NCBI RefSeq assembly: GCF_032463525.1
Contig: NZ_CP135971.1
Coordinates: 5,024,501-5,088,500 of the forward strand
From: Pseudomonas sp. DTU_2021_1001937_2_SI_NGA_ILE_001
GTDB lineage: Bacteria > Pseudomonadota > Gammaproteobacteria > Pseudomonadales > Pseudomonadaceae
Direction: 5' to 3'
Length of the DNA stretch: 64,000 nt
The notes beneath the pieces are model-generated. The model was not told where the DNA came from, did not search any database, and worked only from the letters and a program-made list of their open reading frames with translations. The translations under genes were made by a program, and so were the position numbers. This document shows, piece after piece, positions 11,290 through 20,000 of this stretch; position 1 is the first letter of the stretch, and the number at the start of each line of letters is the position of its first letter.

Positions 11290-11583
11290 ATGAACGCAAA
11301 GGAACGTCAATTGACGGAGCTGCTCGGGCTGACAGCCCGGACCCTCACGCACCTGACTGCTTCGATAACATCCATGTCTTTCGAATTGCTGCGTAGCGAA
11401 GACGAGGTCACTCGGGCGGCAGGGCGTCGCATGATCGATCGCATGGCTACCATCAGTTCGGGTCTGGACGAACACTGGCGGTTGATTGGCGATCTGACCG
11501 GTGTGCATGTGGCTCAGGAGCAGATCGAGACCGTGAGCGAACTGCAGATGCAGCGCAAGGTCACGCCAATCACCAGCGGCTGA
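11290..11583 (+). CDS. Conserved hypothetical protein (97 aa)
   Basis: Small, probably cytoplasmic, helical protein with no motif I recognise. It starts MNAKERQLTELLGLTARTLT and is preceded by a strong AGGAGGG site 7 bp upstream of the ATG, which supports it being a real gene. It has no signal peptide, no membrane segment and no cysteine. It lies between argF (divergent) and grxD (same strand, 110 bp downstream). The 467 bp upstream (10823-11289) hold the argF promoter and no other gene I can support. Confidence 0.7.
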   Translation: MNAKERQLTELLGLTARTLTHLTASITSMSFELLRSEDEVTRAAGRRMIDRMATISSGLDEHWRLIGDLTGVHVAQEQIETVSELQMQRKVTPITSG

Positions 11584-11693
11584 ATCCCTTCCCGCAAGAC
11601 GGTCACGTTCAAGACCGAGCGTTGGCCTCGGCTTTACGTTACAATGCGCCATCGTGCCGACAACCGGGTCGGAAAGTTCAGCCGAGGTGCTTG

Positions 11694-12020
11694 ATGGATA
11701 TCATCGAAACGATCAAAGAGCAGATTGCCAACAACACGATCCTGCTTTACATGAAAGGCGCACCCAACGCGCCACAATGCGGTTTTTCGGCCCGCGCTTC
11801 CCAGGCGCTGATGGCTTGCGGCGAAAAGTTCGCCTACGTCGACATCCTGCAAAACCCCGAGATTCGCGCCAACCTGCCCAAATACGCCAACTGGCCGACT
11901 TTCCCGCAACTGTGGGTGGACGGCGAGCTGGTCGGCGGCAGTGACATCATTCTGGAAATGTTCGAGAAGGGTGAACTGCAATCGCTGATCAAACAGGCGG
12001 CTGAAAAAGCCAAGGCCTGA
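11694..12020 (+). CDS. grxD: Monothiol glutaredoxin Grx4/GrxD
   Basis: CGFS-type monothiol glutaredoxin (108 aa) that binds a glutathione-ligated [2Fe-2S] cluster and works in Fe-S cluster delivery rather than disulfide reduction. The CGFS motif is at residues 29-32, and the TFPQLWVDGELVGGSDI segment supplies the cis-Pro and glutathione-binding residues. Start at 11694 (MDIIETIKEQIANN) matches family length. A strong terminator follows. Bacterioferritin and its ferredoxin lie next door, giving an iron-handling neighbourhood. Confidence 0.95.
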   Translation: MDIIETIKEQIANNTILLYMKGAPNAPQCGFSARASQALMACGEKFAYVDILQNPEIRANLPKYANWPTFPQLWVDGELVGGSDIILEMFEKGELQSLIKQAAEKAKA

Positions 12021-12035
12021 TTCGCGCTGCATGTA

Positions 12036-12071
12036 AAAGCCCCGCCTGGTGATCCAGGCGGGGCTTTTTTT
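12036..12071 (+). terminator. Intrinsic terminator of grxD
   Basis: AAAGCCCCGCCTGG-TGAT-CCAGGCGGGGCTTT forms a 14-bp stem with a 4-nt loop, followed by a run of seven T, 16 bp after the grxD stop. Confidence 0.95.
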
Positions 12072-12147
12072 CGATCCCTGCAATGAGGGGGCATCTGCAG
12101 GCAAGCGGTCTGCGCTAGGCTCGCCTGGCGCAGTCATGACTGCCTGC

Positions 12148-12624
12148 TCAGTCTTCGTCGCCCATCTGCGATTGCAGGTAGTTCTCGATGCCGATCTTGT
12201 CGATCAGGCCCAGCTGGGTTTCCAGCCAGTCGATGTGTTCTTCTTCGGACTCCAGGATGTCTTCGAGCAGCTCACGGCTGCCGAAATCGCCGACGGTCTC
12301 GAAGTGAGCGATGGCTGCCTTGAGGTCGGCAAGACCTTTTTGCTCGATCTTCAGGTCGCACTCGAGCATTTCCTTGGTGTGTTCGCCGATCAGGATCTTG
12401 CCGAGGTCCTGCAGGTTGGGGATGCCTTCCAGGAACAGGATGCGCTTGATGATCTTGTCCGCGTGTTTCATCTCGTCGATGGATTCACGGTACTCGTGTT
12501 TGCCGAGCTTGTTCAGGCCCCAGTCGTCGTACATACGCGCGTGCAGGAAGTACTGGTTGATAGCGACCAGCTCGTTCCCAAGGATCTTGTTGAGATGTTG
12601 AATGACTGTAATGTCGCCTTTCAT
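12148..12624 (-). CDS. bfr: Bacterioferritin (haem-binding)
   Basis: Subunit (158 aa) of the 24-mer iron-storage protein. The ferroxidase ligands E18, E51, H54, E94, E127 and H130 are all present, and the haem-ligating M52 is kept (DEMKHAD), so this is a haem-binding Bfr (BfrB type) and not a plain ferritin. It lies beside bfd, whose product reduces the stored iron for release. The intergenic AT-rich stretch at 12660-12780 probably holds its promoter. Confidence 0.96.
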   Translation of the reverse strand: MKGDITVIQHLNKILGNELVAINQYFLHARMYDDWGLNKLGKHEYRESIDEMKHADKIIKRILFLEGIPNLQDLGKILIGEHTKEMLECDLKIEQKGLADLKAAIAHFETVGDFGSRELLEDILESEEEHIDWLETQLGLIDKIGIENYLQSQMGDED

Positions 12625-12781
12625 GTCGAGTTCCTGCCGCAGGCTAATGTCTATAGGCCGCGAGTTTGATCCCGACTTAATCTAGTGTCAAACCTAAGTT
12701 ATTGAATAATAAGTGAAATTAAATCTGAATAAGAATGTTTGAGTTCTGCATCTTGAGCCTAAGTAATTGAATTACAGGCAT

Positions 12782-12806
12782 AAAAAAACCGGACATTGTC
12801 CGGTTT
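12782..12806 (-). terminator. Intrinsic terminator of bfd
   Basis: AAACCGGAC-ATT-GTCCGGTTT forms a 9-bp stem preceded on the plus strand by seven A, that is a T-run on the minus strand, 18 bp after the bfd stop. Confidence 0.9.
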
Positions 12807-12823
12807 CGTGATTCAGGCGTGAT

Positions 12824-13042
12824 TTACGCGGCAGAAAATTCTGCGGGGTAGGCCAGTGCGGCCTGAGTGGTCTGCAGCTCGGTCAGCGTTTCGCGCACCA
12901 CTTCCTTGGCCAGGCAAGCGCACTTGCCGCATTGAGTGCCTACACCCAGGGTCTGGCGGATATCGCGGTAACTGCAGCAGCCTTCGAAGATCGCTTCGCG
13001 AATCTGACCGTCAGTGACACCTTGGCAAAGGCAAACATACAT
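12824..13042 (-). CDS. bfd: Bacterioferritin-associated ferredoxin
   Basis: Small [2Fe-2S] protein (72 aa) that docks on bacterioferritin and donates electrons through its haem to mobilise iron. The four ligands C4, C6, C38 and C41 (VCLC ... QCGKC) have the BFD-type spacing. The C-terminal tail is slightly longer than in E. coli Bfd. A Fur-like box lies about 48 bp upstream, so it should be induced by iron starvation. It is transcribed separately from bfr, with its own terminator. Confidence 0.96.
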   Translation of the reverse strand: MYVCLCQGVTDGQIREAIFEGCCSYRDIRQTLGVGTQCGKCACLAKEVVRETLTELQTTQAALAYPAEFSAA

Positions 13043-13089
13043 AAACTTGGGACCGTCTCTGTGTGATGCGTGTTGCCGAGGAGACTAAT

Positions 13090-13108
13090 CGTAATGAGAA
13101 TGCTTGTC
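13090..13108. promoter_or_regulatory. Fur box upstream of bfd
   Basis: CGTAATGAGAATGCTTGTC matches the 19-bp Fur consensus GATAATGATAATCATTATC at 13 positions by eye, and lies 48-66 bp upstream of the bfd ATG. Iron-repressed bfd is established in pseudomonads. Confidence 0.65.
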
Positions 13109-13181
13109 AAAATTGTTTTTGATCGGCATGCGAGGATTCGATGAGCGGTTCAACCTCGCGACAGGATGGGCTTCAAAAGGC

Positions 13182-13203
13182 TGCGCCGCCACTCGGCGGC
13201 GCA
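13182..13203 (-). terminator. Probable terminator of the pyrC-rnt pair
   Basis: TGCGCCGCC-ACTC-GGCGGCGCA is a 9-bp GC stem 16 bp after the rnt stop; on the minus strand it is followed by GCCTTTTG, a short T-run. Confidence 0.6.
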
Positions 13204-13218
13204 GGCGCAGCGACACGG

Positions 13219-13893
13219 TCAGTCGTCGTAGTCGTGCCAGCCGCCCATCTCTTTCCAGCGGTTGACGATTCCGCAGAACAGCTCGGCGGTCTTCTCGGTG
13301 TCGTAGCGCGCCGAGTGTGCTTCGCGGCCATCAAAGTCGATGCCGGCCGCCTGGCACGCCTTGGCCAGCACGGTCTGACCATAGGCCAGACCAGCCAGGG
13401 TCGCGGTGTCGAAGCTGGAGAAGGGGTGGAAAGGGTTGCGCTTCATGTCCATGCGCGCCACGGCGGCGTTCAGGAAGCCCAGGTCGAAGCTGGCGTTGTG
13501 GCCGACCAGCACCGCACGTTTGCAGCCATTGGCTTTCAGGGCCTTGCGTACGCCACGGAAAATGTCGGTGAGTGCAGTTTCCTCGCTCACCGCCATGCGC
13601 AACGGATGGTCCAGCTTGATGCCGGTGAACTCCAGAGCCGCCGGCTCGATATTGGCGCCCTCGAAAGGCTCGACGCGGAAAAAATACGAGTGCTCCGGAA
13701 ATACGAAGCCCTTTTCGTCCATGCCAATGGTCACGGCGGCGATTTCCAGCAATGCGTCGGTCGCGGCGTTGAACCCGCCGGTTTCGACATCGACCACCAC
13801 TGGCAGATAGCCGCGAAAGCGCGCTGCCATGGGGTGGCGGGCGCCGCCGCCACCTTGCAGGTCCAGGTCTTCGTCGTACTGATCTTCACTCAC
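13219..13893 (-). CDS. rnt: Ribonuclease T
   Basis: 3'-5' exoribonuclease (224 aa) of the DEDDh family that trims the 3' ends of tRNAs and other stable RNAs. ExoI motif VVVDVETGG gives D35 and E37; ExoII is [10 protein letters not shown]; ExoIII is [15 protein letters not shown] with the His and Asp. The ATG overlaps the pyrC stop by 4 bp, so the two are translated from one message. Length is normal. Confidence 0.96.
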   Translation of the reverse strand: MSEDQYDEDLDLQGGGGARHPMAARFRGYLPVVVDVETGGFNAATDALLEIAAVTIGMDEKGFVFPEHSYFFRVEPFEGANIEPAALEFTGIKLDHPLRMAVSEETALTDIFRGVRKALKANGCKRAVLVGHNASFDLGFLNAAVARMDMKRNPFHPFSSFDTATLAGLAYGQTVLAKACQAAGIDFDGREAHSARYDTEKTAELFCGIVNRWKEMGGWHDYDD

Positions 13894-14936
13894 GCCTGAT
13901 TCTCCAGCAGGCGCCAGCGCAGTTTTTCACCAGCGCGCAGCGGAATGACAGTCTGTTCGCCGAAAGGCAGGCTGGCCGGAGCCGTCCACTCTTCGCGCAC
14001 CAGGGTGATAGTGTCCTGGTTTGCCGGTAGGCCGTAGAACGCCGGACCATGCAGGCTGGCGAAACCTTCCAGTTTGTCCAGCGCATTGCGCTGTTCGAAG
14101 GCTTCGGCATACAGCTCGATCGCCGCATAGGCGGTATAGCAGCCGGCACAGCCGCAGGCGGCTTCCTTGGCGTGCTGGGCATGCGGTGCCGAATCTGTAC
14201 CCAGGAAGAATTTGCCGCTGTCGCCGGTGGCGGCGTCGAGCAGTGCAACCTGATGCGTGTTGCGCTTGAGGATCGGCAGGCAATAGAAATGCGGACGAAT
14301 ACCACCCACCAGCATGTGATTGCGGTTATACAGCAAGTGGTGCGCGGTGATGGTCGCCGCGACGTTACTGCTGGCCTGGTTGACGAACTGCACCGCATCG
14401 CCTGTCGTGATGTGTTCGAACACCACCTTCAATTGCGGGAAACGCTCCACGACGCGGCTCAGTTGTTCATCGATGAACAGCTTCTCGCGATCGAAGACGT
14501 CAATCTCGCTACGGGTGACTTCACCATGTACCAGCAGCAGCATGCCCACTTCGGCCATGGCTTCCAGCGCCGGGAAAATCTTCTCCAGGCTGGTTACGCC
14601 GGAGTCGGAGTTGGTCGTCGCACCGGCAGGGTAGAGCTTGGCGGCGTGGACGAAACCGCTGGCCTTGGCAGCGCGGATATCCTCGGGGCTGGTGTGGTCA
14701 GTGAGGTAGAGCACCATCAGCGGCTCGAAACGGCTGCCTGCCGGGCGCGCGGCCAGGATGCGCTGGCGATAGGCATCGGCCTGCTGGGCGTTACGTACCG
14801 GAGGCACCAGGTTAGGCATGATGATGGCGCGGGCGAAGGTGCGGGCGACGTCGGCGACGGTGTGGGGCAGTACGGCTCCATCACGGAGATGGATGTGCCA
14901 GTCGTCGGGACGCAAAAGGGTCAGGCGGTCGGACAT
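13890..14936 (-). CDS. pyrC: Dihydroorotase
   Basis: Zinc amidohydrolase (348 aa) that closes N-carbamoyl-aspartate to dihydroorotate in pyrimidine synthesis. The metal motif is [10 protein letters not shown] (H14, H16), the carbamylated lysine lies in [16 protein letters not shown], and the C-terminal [13 protein letters not shown] contains the catalytic Asp and His. Start at 14936 ([17 protein letters not shown]) fits the class II (homodimeric) dihydroorotases. It precedes rnt with an ATGA overlap and is divergent from motY. Confidence 0.96.
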   Translation of the reverse strand: MSDRLTLLRPDDWHIHLRDGAVLPHTVADVARTFARAIIMPNLVPPVRNAQQADAYRQRILAARPAGSRFEPLMVLYLTDHTSPEDIRAAKASGFVHAAKLYPAGATTNSDSGVTSLEKIFPALEAMAEVGMLLLVHGEVTRSEIDVFDREKLFIDEQLSRVVERFPQLKVVFEHITTGDAVQFVNQASSNVAATITAHHLLYNRNHMLVGGIRPHFYCLPILKRNTHQVALLDAATGDSGKFFLGTDSAPHAQHAKEAACGCAGCYTAYAAIELYAEAFEQRNALDKLEGFASLHGPAFYGLPANQDTITLVREEWTAPASLPFGEQTVIPLRAGEKLRWRLLENQA

Positions 14937-15086
14937 GGGGGATTCCAGGCGGTTCGAACTCGCCGGAATGCTACCGGAAAAGACCGTCTCAGGCACTCGC
15001 TATCAAGTTTTGTAGGAAGTTACCGATAGATTGGCTGTAGGTGGGTATTTTTTGTTTTGCGGTCATTTTTTTACGTGGAGCCTCCC

Positions 15087-16058
15087 GTGCGCCAGCGATA
15101 TCTAGCCCTGATCAGCCTGTTCGCCAGCCTCCCAGCGATGGCCGTGAACTTCCAGACCCGTCTGGAAAAAGTCGAATGGAAAGTCGAGGGCGATCAGTTC
15201 GAGTGTCGTCTGAGCCAGCCGATCACCGATTTCGGTGCCGGTGAATTCGTGCGTCGTGCCGGCGAGCAGGCGACCTTCCGTCTGAAGGCCGCCTACAACG
15301 TGATGGGCAGTGGCTCGGCGACCCTGCTGGCGGCGGCCGCCCCCTGGCAGCCCGGACGTGGTGACCTGAATCTGGGGTCGGTACGGGTAAGCAATGGCGA
15401 GATTCCGTTCAACACCTCCCAGGCCCAGGCCGGACGCCTGATCAACGGCTTGCTCGAAGGGCGCAGCCCGGTGATTCGTCACTATGTGCGCGACGGTGGC
15501 GGCAACATGGAAGTCCGCCTGCTGCCGGCGCGCTTTCGCGAAGCCTTCGGCGAGTACCAGAGCTGCACGGCCAAGCTGCTGCCGATGAACTTCGATCAGA
15601 TCAAACAAGCGGAAGTCGGGTTCCCAGGGGGCGGTATCGATCTGGACGCCCAGGCCAAGGCGCGCCTGGACAACATCCTGGCGTATATGAAAGCCGATCC
15701 GACGGTCAATCACGTCGAACTCGATGGCCATTCGGATAACAGTGGCAACCGCCTGACCAACCGCGACCTGTCCCGTCGTCGTGCGCTGGCGGTCATGGAT
15801 TACCTCAAGGCCAATGGCGTGCCGGAAGAGCAGATCACTCTACGTTTTCATGGCGAGCGCTATCCACTGGTCCCCAACACCAACAACGCCAACCGGGCAC
15901 GTAACCGGCGGGTGAACGTGCATCTGGAGCGCGTGGCGCCGACCGAGCGGCCGGCCCCTGCGACCCCCGCCGAGGCTGCGCCTGCCGCAGCACCCGTTTC
16001 GGCCCCCGCGCCTGCGCCGACTGCCAGCGGCGCGGCGGCGGCGGCCAAGACTTCCTGA
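15087..16058 (+). CDS. motY: Flagellar motor-associated protein MotY (OmpA family)
   Basis: Periplasmic/outer-membrane-associated protein (323 aa) that anchors stator units at the flagellar motor in polar-flagellated bacteria. A signal peptide (VRQRYLALISLFASLPAMA) precedes a MotY N-terminal domain, then an OmpA-like peptidoglycan-binding domain at residues about 185-295 (VELDGHSDNSGNRLTNRDLS, ...NANRARNRRV). The tail is Ala/Pro-rich. GTG at 15087 is chosen: GGAG lies 6 bp upstream and the signal peptide starts there. Order pyrC-motY-argG is the same as in P. aeruginosa. Confidence 0.88.
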   Translation: MRQRYLALISLFASLPAMAVNFQTRLEKVEWKVEGDQFECRLSQPITDFGAGEFVRRAGEQATFRLKAAYNVMGSGSATLLAAAAPWQPGRGDLNLGSVRVSNGEIPFNTSQAQAGRLINGLLEGRSPVIRHYVRDGGGNMEVRLLPARFREAFGEYQSCTAKLLPMNFDQIKQAEVGFPGGGIDLDAQAKARLDNILAYMKADPTVNHVELDGHSDNSGNRLTNRDLSRRRALAVMDYLKANGVPEEQITLRFHGERYPLVPNTNNANRARNRRVNVHLERVAPTERPAPATPAEAAPAAAPVSAPAPAPTASGAAAAAKTS

Positions 16059-16173
16059 CCTCCCGGCGGTACACGGCTGTCGCCTGGAGGTCACAAGCTG
16101 TCGCGCTACTGTAAATCTCCGGCTTTGAGGGGTAGAATCAGCGGTTTTCCGTACAACCCCGTGGAGTGATGGC

Positions 16174-17391
16174 ATGGCGGACGTAAACAAGGTCGTACTG
16201 GCGTATTCCGGTGGTCTGGATACCTCGGTGATCCTGAAGTGGCTGCAAGATACCTACAACTGCGAAGTGGTGACCTTCACCGCTGACCTGGGACAGGGCG
16301 AAGAGGTCGAACCGGCTCGCGCCAAGGCCCAGGCCATGGGTGTCAAAGAGATCTACATCGACGATCTGCGCGAAGAGTTCGTGCGCGACTTCGTCTACCC
16401 GATGTTCCGTGCCAATACCGTCTACGAAGGTGAGTACCTGCTGGGTACTTCGATCGCCCGTCCGCTGATCGCCAAGCGCCTGATCGAAATCGCCAACGAG
16501 ACCGGTGCTGACGCCATTTCCCATGGCGCGACCGGCAAAGGTAACGACCAGGTGCGTTTCGAACTGGGTGCCTACGCACTCAAGCCTGGCGTCAAGGTCA
16601 TTGCACCATGGCGTGAATGGGACCTGCTGTCGCGCGAGAAGCTGATGGACTACGCCGAGAAGCACGCGATCCCGATCGAGCGCCATGGCAAGAAGAAGTC
16701 GCCTTACTCCATGGATGCCAACCTGCTGCACATCTCTTATGAGGGCGGCGTGCTGGAAGACACCTGGACCGAGCACGAAGAAGACATGTGGCGCTGGACC
16801 AAGTCGCCAGAAGCCGCGCCGAACACGCCGACCTACATCGAACTGACCTACCGCGCCGGTGACATCGTGGCCATCGACGGCAAGGACATGACGCCTGCCC
16901 AGGTGCTGACCGAACTCAACCGCATCGGTGGCGAAAACGGCATCGGCCGTCTGGATATCGTCGAGAACCGTTACGTGGGCATGAAGTCCCGTGGCTGCTA
17001 CGAGACCCCTGGCGGCACCATAATGCTCAAGGCTCACCGTGCCATCGAGTCCATCACCCTGGACCGCGAAGTCGCTCACCTGAAAGACGAGCTGATGCCC
17101 AAGTACGCCAGCCTGATCTACACCGGCTACTGGTGGAGCCCAGAGCGTCTGATGCTGCAACAGATGATCGACGCTTCCCAGGCCCACGTGAACGGCGTGG
17201 TACGCCTGAAACTGTACAAGGGCAACGTGATCGTGGTGGGGCGCAAGTCCGACGACTCGCTGTTCGATGCCAACATCGCGACCTTCGAGGAAGATGGCGG
17301 CGCCTACGACCAGGCCGATGCGGCTGGCTTCATCAAGCTCAACGCCCTGCGCATGCGTATCGCGGCGAACAAGAACCGCAAGTTCTTCTGA
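16174..17391 (+). CDS. argG: Argininosuccinate synthase
   Basis: Cytoplasmic enzyme (405 aa) joining citrulline and aspartate with ATP, the step after ArgF. The PP-loop motif [10 protein letters not shown] is near residues 8-17, followed by TADLGQGEE and the [11 protein letters not shown] substrate loop. Length is that of the type I family. A strong terminator follows. There is no nearby ArgR box I can see. Confidence 0.97.
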   Translation: MADVNKVVLAYSGGLDTSVILKWLQDTYNCEVVTFTADLGQGEEVEPARAKAQAMGVKEIYIDDLREEFVRDFVYPMFRANTVYEGEYLLGTSIARPLIAKRLIEIANETGADAISHGATGKGNDQVRFELGAYALKPGVKVIAPWREWDLLSREKLMDYAEKHAIPIERHGKKKSPYSMDANLLHISYEGGVLEDTWTEHEEDMWRWTKSPEAAPNTPTYIELTYRAGDIVAIDGKDMTPAQVLTELNRIGGENGIGRLDIVENRYVGMKSRGCYETPGGTIMLKAHRAIESITLDREVAHLKDELMPKYASLIYTGYWWSPERLMLQQMIDASQAHVNGVVRLKLYKGNVIVVGRKSDDSLFDANIATFEEDGGAYDQADAAGFIKLNALRMRIAANKNRKFF

Positions 17392-17403
17392 TTGCCGCTG
17401 CCG

Positions 17404-17430
17404 ATGCAGCCCCGAGCGGGGCTGCATTTG
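17404..17430 (+). terminator. Terminator of argG
   Basis: ATGCAGCCCC-GAGC-GGGGCTGCAT is a perfect 10-bp stem starting 12 bp after the argG stop, followed by a short T stretch. Confidence 0.8.
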
Positions 17431-17450
17431 CGGGGGGCATCCAGCCGTCG

Positions 17451-17744
17451 CTATCTCTCCTGGCCGCCGCTTTTCGTCCCATTCATGCGTTTTCTTGAGG
17501 CCCTGGGTGTCTTGTGCCCTGTGGCGCCATAGCGTGCGCTGTCCTCTTGGGTGCAGAGCGGGTTGGCTTGTGCCACGTCCTTCAAGTCGCGCAAGGTCAG
17601 CTTGTACCGCTTGAGCAGCGCCAGCAATTTTTCTTCGAATTCAAGCAGCCTGGAAAGTTGCTCGTTATGGGCAAGTCGTTCGAGCTTTTCCTGCTGCCGT
17701 TTCAGGGCATGTTCCAAATCACGGAACTCTTTTAACTTCGACAT
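17451..17744 (-). CDS. MvaT/MvaU-like protein, N-terminal domain only
   Basis: A 97-aa protein whose first 60 residues resemble the coiled-coil oligomerisation domain of the H-NS-like MvaT family: MSKLKEFRDLEHAL start, LEFEEKLLALLKRYKLTLRD at residues 34-53. The usual C-terminal DNA-binding half, with its conserved YKNP..GE..E..GG..K.LK.W pattern, is missing; instead there is a short basic, unstructured tail (HKTPRASRKR). The stop is followed directly by the argG terminator, so the missing half is not present out of frame. It could co-oligomerise with full MvaT/TurA proteins and alter silencing; that is inference. Confidence 0.7.
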   Translation of the reverse strand: MSKLKEFRDLEHALKRQQEKLERLAHNEQLSRLLEFEEKLLALLKRYKLTLRDLKDVAQANPLCTQEDSARYGATGHKTPRASRKRMNGTKSGGQER

Positions 17745-17990
17745 GGTAGTTCCATTCAGTTGAGCGTTGGATGCGTGTGGTTGTACCGAGATGTAAGGGG
17801 GTCACCATGCTCTTCGAGCATTTTGAAACCGGACACAGGGCAACTTTAGACTTGCCTGCACGCGTTGCGTATCTATCAGGAATCAACAGAGCGGGCCGGT
17901 GAGTGTCTAACTGATTATCGACTATCAGGTTTTGCAAGTTCCTAATAGCTCGATAGTTTAAGTACCGTGTTTGCGTTTACTTTTCCCACA

Positions 17991-18254
17991 TTAACCTGTG
18001 CCATTTCGGTTTTTCTCGGGGGCTTTTGCGGCGGCGCTGCCAGGGCGAGGGGCATACAGCACCCTGGGATTGAAATTGAGCGTGAGGAAGAACAGCGTCA
18101 CCAGCGCTGACGGAAAACCGATCAGGAACCAGATGTAGACCTCTCGGCTGCCGGCATCCAGATGCGGCAGCACAGTGGCTGCCGAGGCCTCCGAGAGCGC
18201 GGCAAACAGGGCGATGACAGTGATGGGTTGGGTGATGCAAGTGAGGTTGGTCAT
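17991..18254 (-). CDS. Small inner-membrane protein, unknown
   Basis: An 87-aa protein beginning MTNLTCITQPITVIALFAAL. Two hydrophobic segments are visible, residues about 6-25 and 43-64 (VYIWFLIGFPSALVTLFFLT), followed by a charged tail rich in Ala, Pro and Lys. ATG 18254 is preferred because AGAAGG lies just upstream; the longer frame adds an Arg-rich stretch with no site. I do not recognise the family. It lies between the MvaT-like gene and an HTH gene on the same strand. Confidence 0.6.
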   Translation of the reverse strand: MTNLTCITQPITVIALFAALSEASAATVLPHLDAGSREVYIWFLIGFPSALVTLFFLTLNFNPRVLYAPRPGSAAAKAPEKNRNGTG

Positions 18255-18372
18255 GAGCCTTCTCGCAGAACGATCGTGTGGTGAGGCCGCCGCAGGGCGC
18301 CTTGGGCGCGTGTCTTCAGAAGCCTTCGGCTGCGACATGCCCGGCCGGAGTTTGTCAGAGGCATGCGCCGGC

Positions 18373-18891
18373 TCAGGCCTTGTCGCCCGGGGGCGGCGCT
18401 CTGAATTCGAAGCGGTAGGCTTTGCCCAGGTCGAGAACCTGACGAACGCTCAGGCCGAGGAACTGGGCGATTTCCGGCACGCTGTAGCCAAGGCTGGAAT
18501 AGTGCATGGCATGCCCGGCGACGATATCGTCGATATCCCGGTCCGGAGGCATATTGGCCGGGCGTTTTACTCTTACAGGGCGACTGAAGTTGATCTTGAT
18601 GCCATGTTGCTGGGCCAGCTGGCGGATGTCCCTGCGATTCATCCGCAGTGAGTACTGGAGGGACGAAACGCCCGCCCCCTTGGCAACCAGGGCCCTGAGC
18701 TGTTCCAGCTTGGCGAGTGTTTCGGCTTCGGTGGTCGCGGGATCGTCGACAGGGGTAGGCGGGGCATCGGTCGTTTCAGTGTCGGGAATAACGTCAATCA
18801 CGCCGCCTTGGGCGACAAAGGCCTCGACTGCAGCGCTCAGGTCCAGCGGCGCTGGTGAGTGTGAGGGTGAAAGGGAGTGCTTGTTCTTCAT
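18373..18891 (-). CDS. HTH-domain protein, unknown
   Basis: A 172-aa protein. Residues about 1-70 are low-complexity, acidic and Pro/Thr-rich (DTETTDAPPTPVDDPATT); the C-terminal part is basic, with a helix-turn-helix-like segment YSVPEIAQFLGLSVRQVLDL and an earlier repeat-like MNRRDIRQLAQQHGIKI that could be a second HTH. This suggests a DNA-binding protein with a disordered arm. ATG 18891 has AAGGA upstream; two further ATGs upstream are possible. The family is not known to me. Same strand and spacing as the membrane-protein gene, perhaps one operon. Confidence 0.6.
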   Translation of the reverse strand: MKNKHSLSPSHSPAPLDLSAAVEAFVAQGGVIDVIPDTETTDAPPTPVDDPATTEAETLAKLEQLRALVAKGAGVSSLQYSLRMNRRDIRQLAQQHGIKINFSRPVRVKRPANMPPDRDIDDIVAGHAMHYSSLGYSVPEIAQFLGLSVRQVLDLGKAYRFEFRAPPPGDKA

Positions 18892-19922
18892 GATCCATTC
18901 CTTTTTGAACATGGTTATACACATGGCCTTTTCAAGAAGAATCATCGGGACCTGAACTTCAGGTCGACATGTCGATAAATTGAATGGCCATGTTTATGTT
19001 GTTCGAGTCCTTTCGTTTCTACTGGCAGGCAGCATCCTTGTGAAACACTCGTGAACAAGAGCGATGTATGTGCCCTGTTACTGAAAGTGCTCATCTAATT
19101 TGTTGTTTGTGGATATCAAGTAATGAGTTGGTTGCCGAAAAAGTAACGATTGGAAATAGGAAAATCAAGAAAAAAATGGCCTGTTGCAGCGATCAAATTA
19201 AGCCTGTGGTAAGTGTCTTACGCGCTCTTTAAAGCCGTCTGTTAGTGTTGTAGTACATTTCCTGTTTCAATCCGTTGCTATGGAAAAATAGTTGGAGATG
19301 GTATTAGCTCGCCGCCATTGGCGGCGTGCGAATGCAATTCGTGAGGGGGGTAGTGGCGGAAAATATTCGAACAATATTTTGTAAGGTATTTCCTAATGTG
19401 TTGTGGTCTATCTCCTGAAATAGCTATGTGTACGAAAAAGCCATTCCATTGCGTGTAGTTTTTAAACCTGCTGCTGGCAGATGGCTCTTCGCATTGCCTT
19501 GATCTCGAACTTCCGCGCCGGGAAAGACAGCTCGCCAAGGGAGGCTGGCAATGTGCGCGGCCTGTATCGTTGAGTAGCTCCCAGCTATTACCGAACAGAA
19601 CCGTTCGGCGGATTCAGGTAATGGCAAGTTGCCTGGTCTATCCGTGTCCACGCCTCGGGCGTGCGAGGATTTCAGCATGGTGCTACTTCTGGGGCGTTGC
19701 TGACCGCTCTGTCTCGCGGTTTTTCCGTCTACGGCATGCCTGTAGCAAAGGGGGGCGGGGCAAGTTGCCGGTCTGTCAGCCAGTTAAGTTGCTGCACTGG
19801 AATTTAGAGGGGGAAGCGTATGATAAGGATTGATAACCAGTGGCTTGCGGCAAGTTTTGTAGGAAAGTTCTGTTCTAAGAGTGGGAATGGTCTTTGGCTG
19901 TTAGTCTCCAGGGGGGGGCGCC
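18892..19922. other. AT-rich intergenic region, about 1 kb
   Basis: This stretch is clearly lower in GC than its neighbours, with many TTT/AAA runs at 18950-19300 and 19360-19450. Short frames exist in it but none has a ribosome-binding site or Pseudomonas-like codon use. A small inverted repeat, CGCCGCCATTGGCGGCG, sits at about 19310-19326. The region could hold promoters for both flanking genes and be a target for H-NS-like silencers. I see no RNA gene. Confidence 0.5.
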
Positions 19923-20000
19923 ATGCAAACCACTAAACGACTAGGCTATTGTGCTGGTTCCGAAAATTCGAAAAGCAAAATTGGACTGCCCCATGAATAA
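19923..20000 (+). CDS. Leader ORF (25 codons) coupled to the response regulator
   Basis: ATG at 19923 follows an eight-G tract (19911-19918), a strong G-rich ribosome-binding site. The frame reads MQTTKRLGYCAGSENSKSK... and ends with TAA at 19998-20000, overlapping the regulator start by 8 bp (ATGAATAA). The regulator itself has no clear site of its own. The arrangement suggests translational coupling, with the leader's translation controlling access to the regulator start. The peptide resembles nothing I know. Confidence 0.45.
   Translation: MQTTKRLGYCAGSENSKSKIGLPHE

Noticed and set aside
17392..17460. Frameshifted C-terminal half of the MvaT-like gene
   Set aside because: The bases after the stop are the argG terminator; no MvaT DNA-binding residues occur in any frame.
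18892..19922. Small genes in the AT-rich gap
   Set aside because: Frames of 84-87 codons exist on both strands but overlap each other, lack ribosome sites and have poor codon use.
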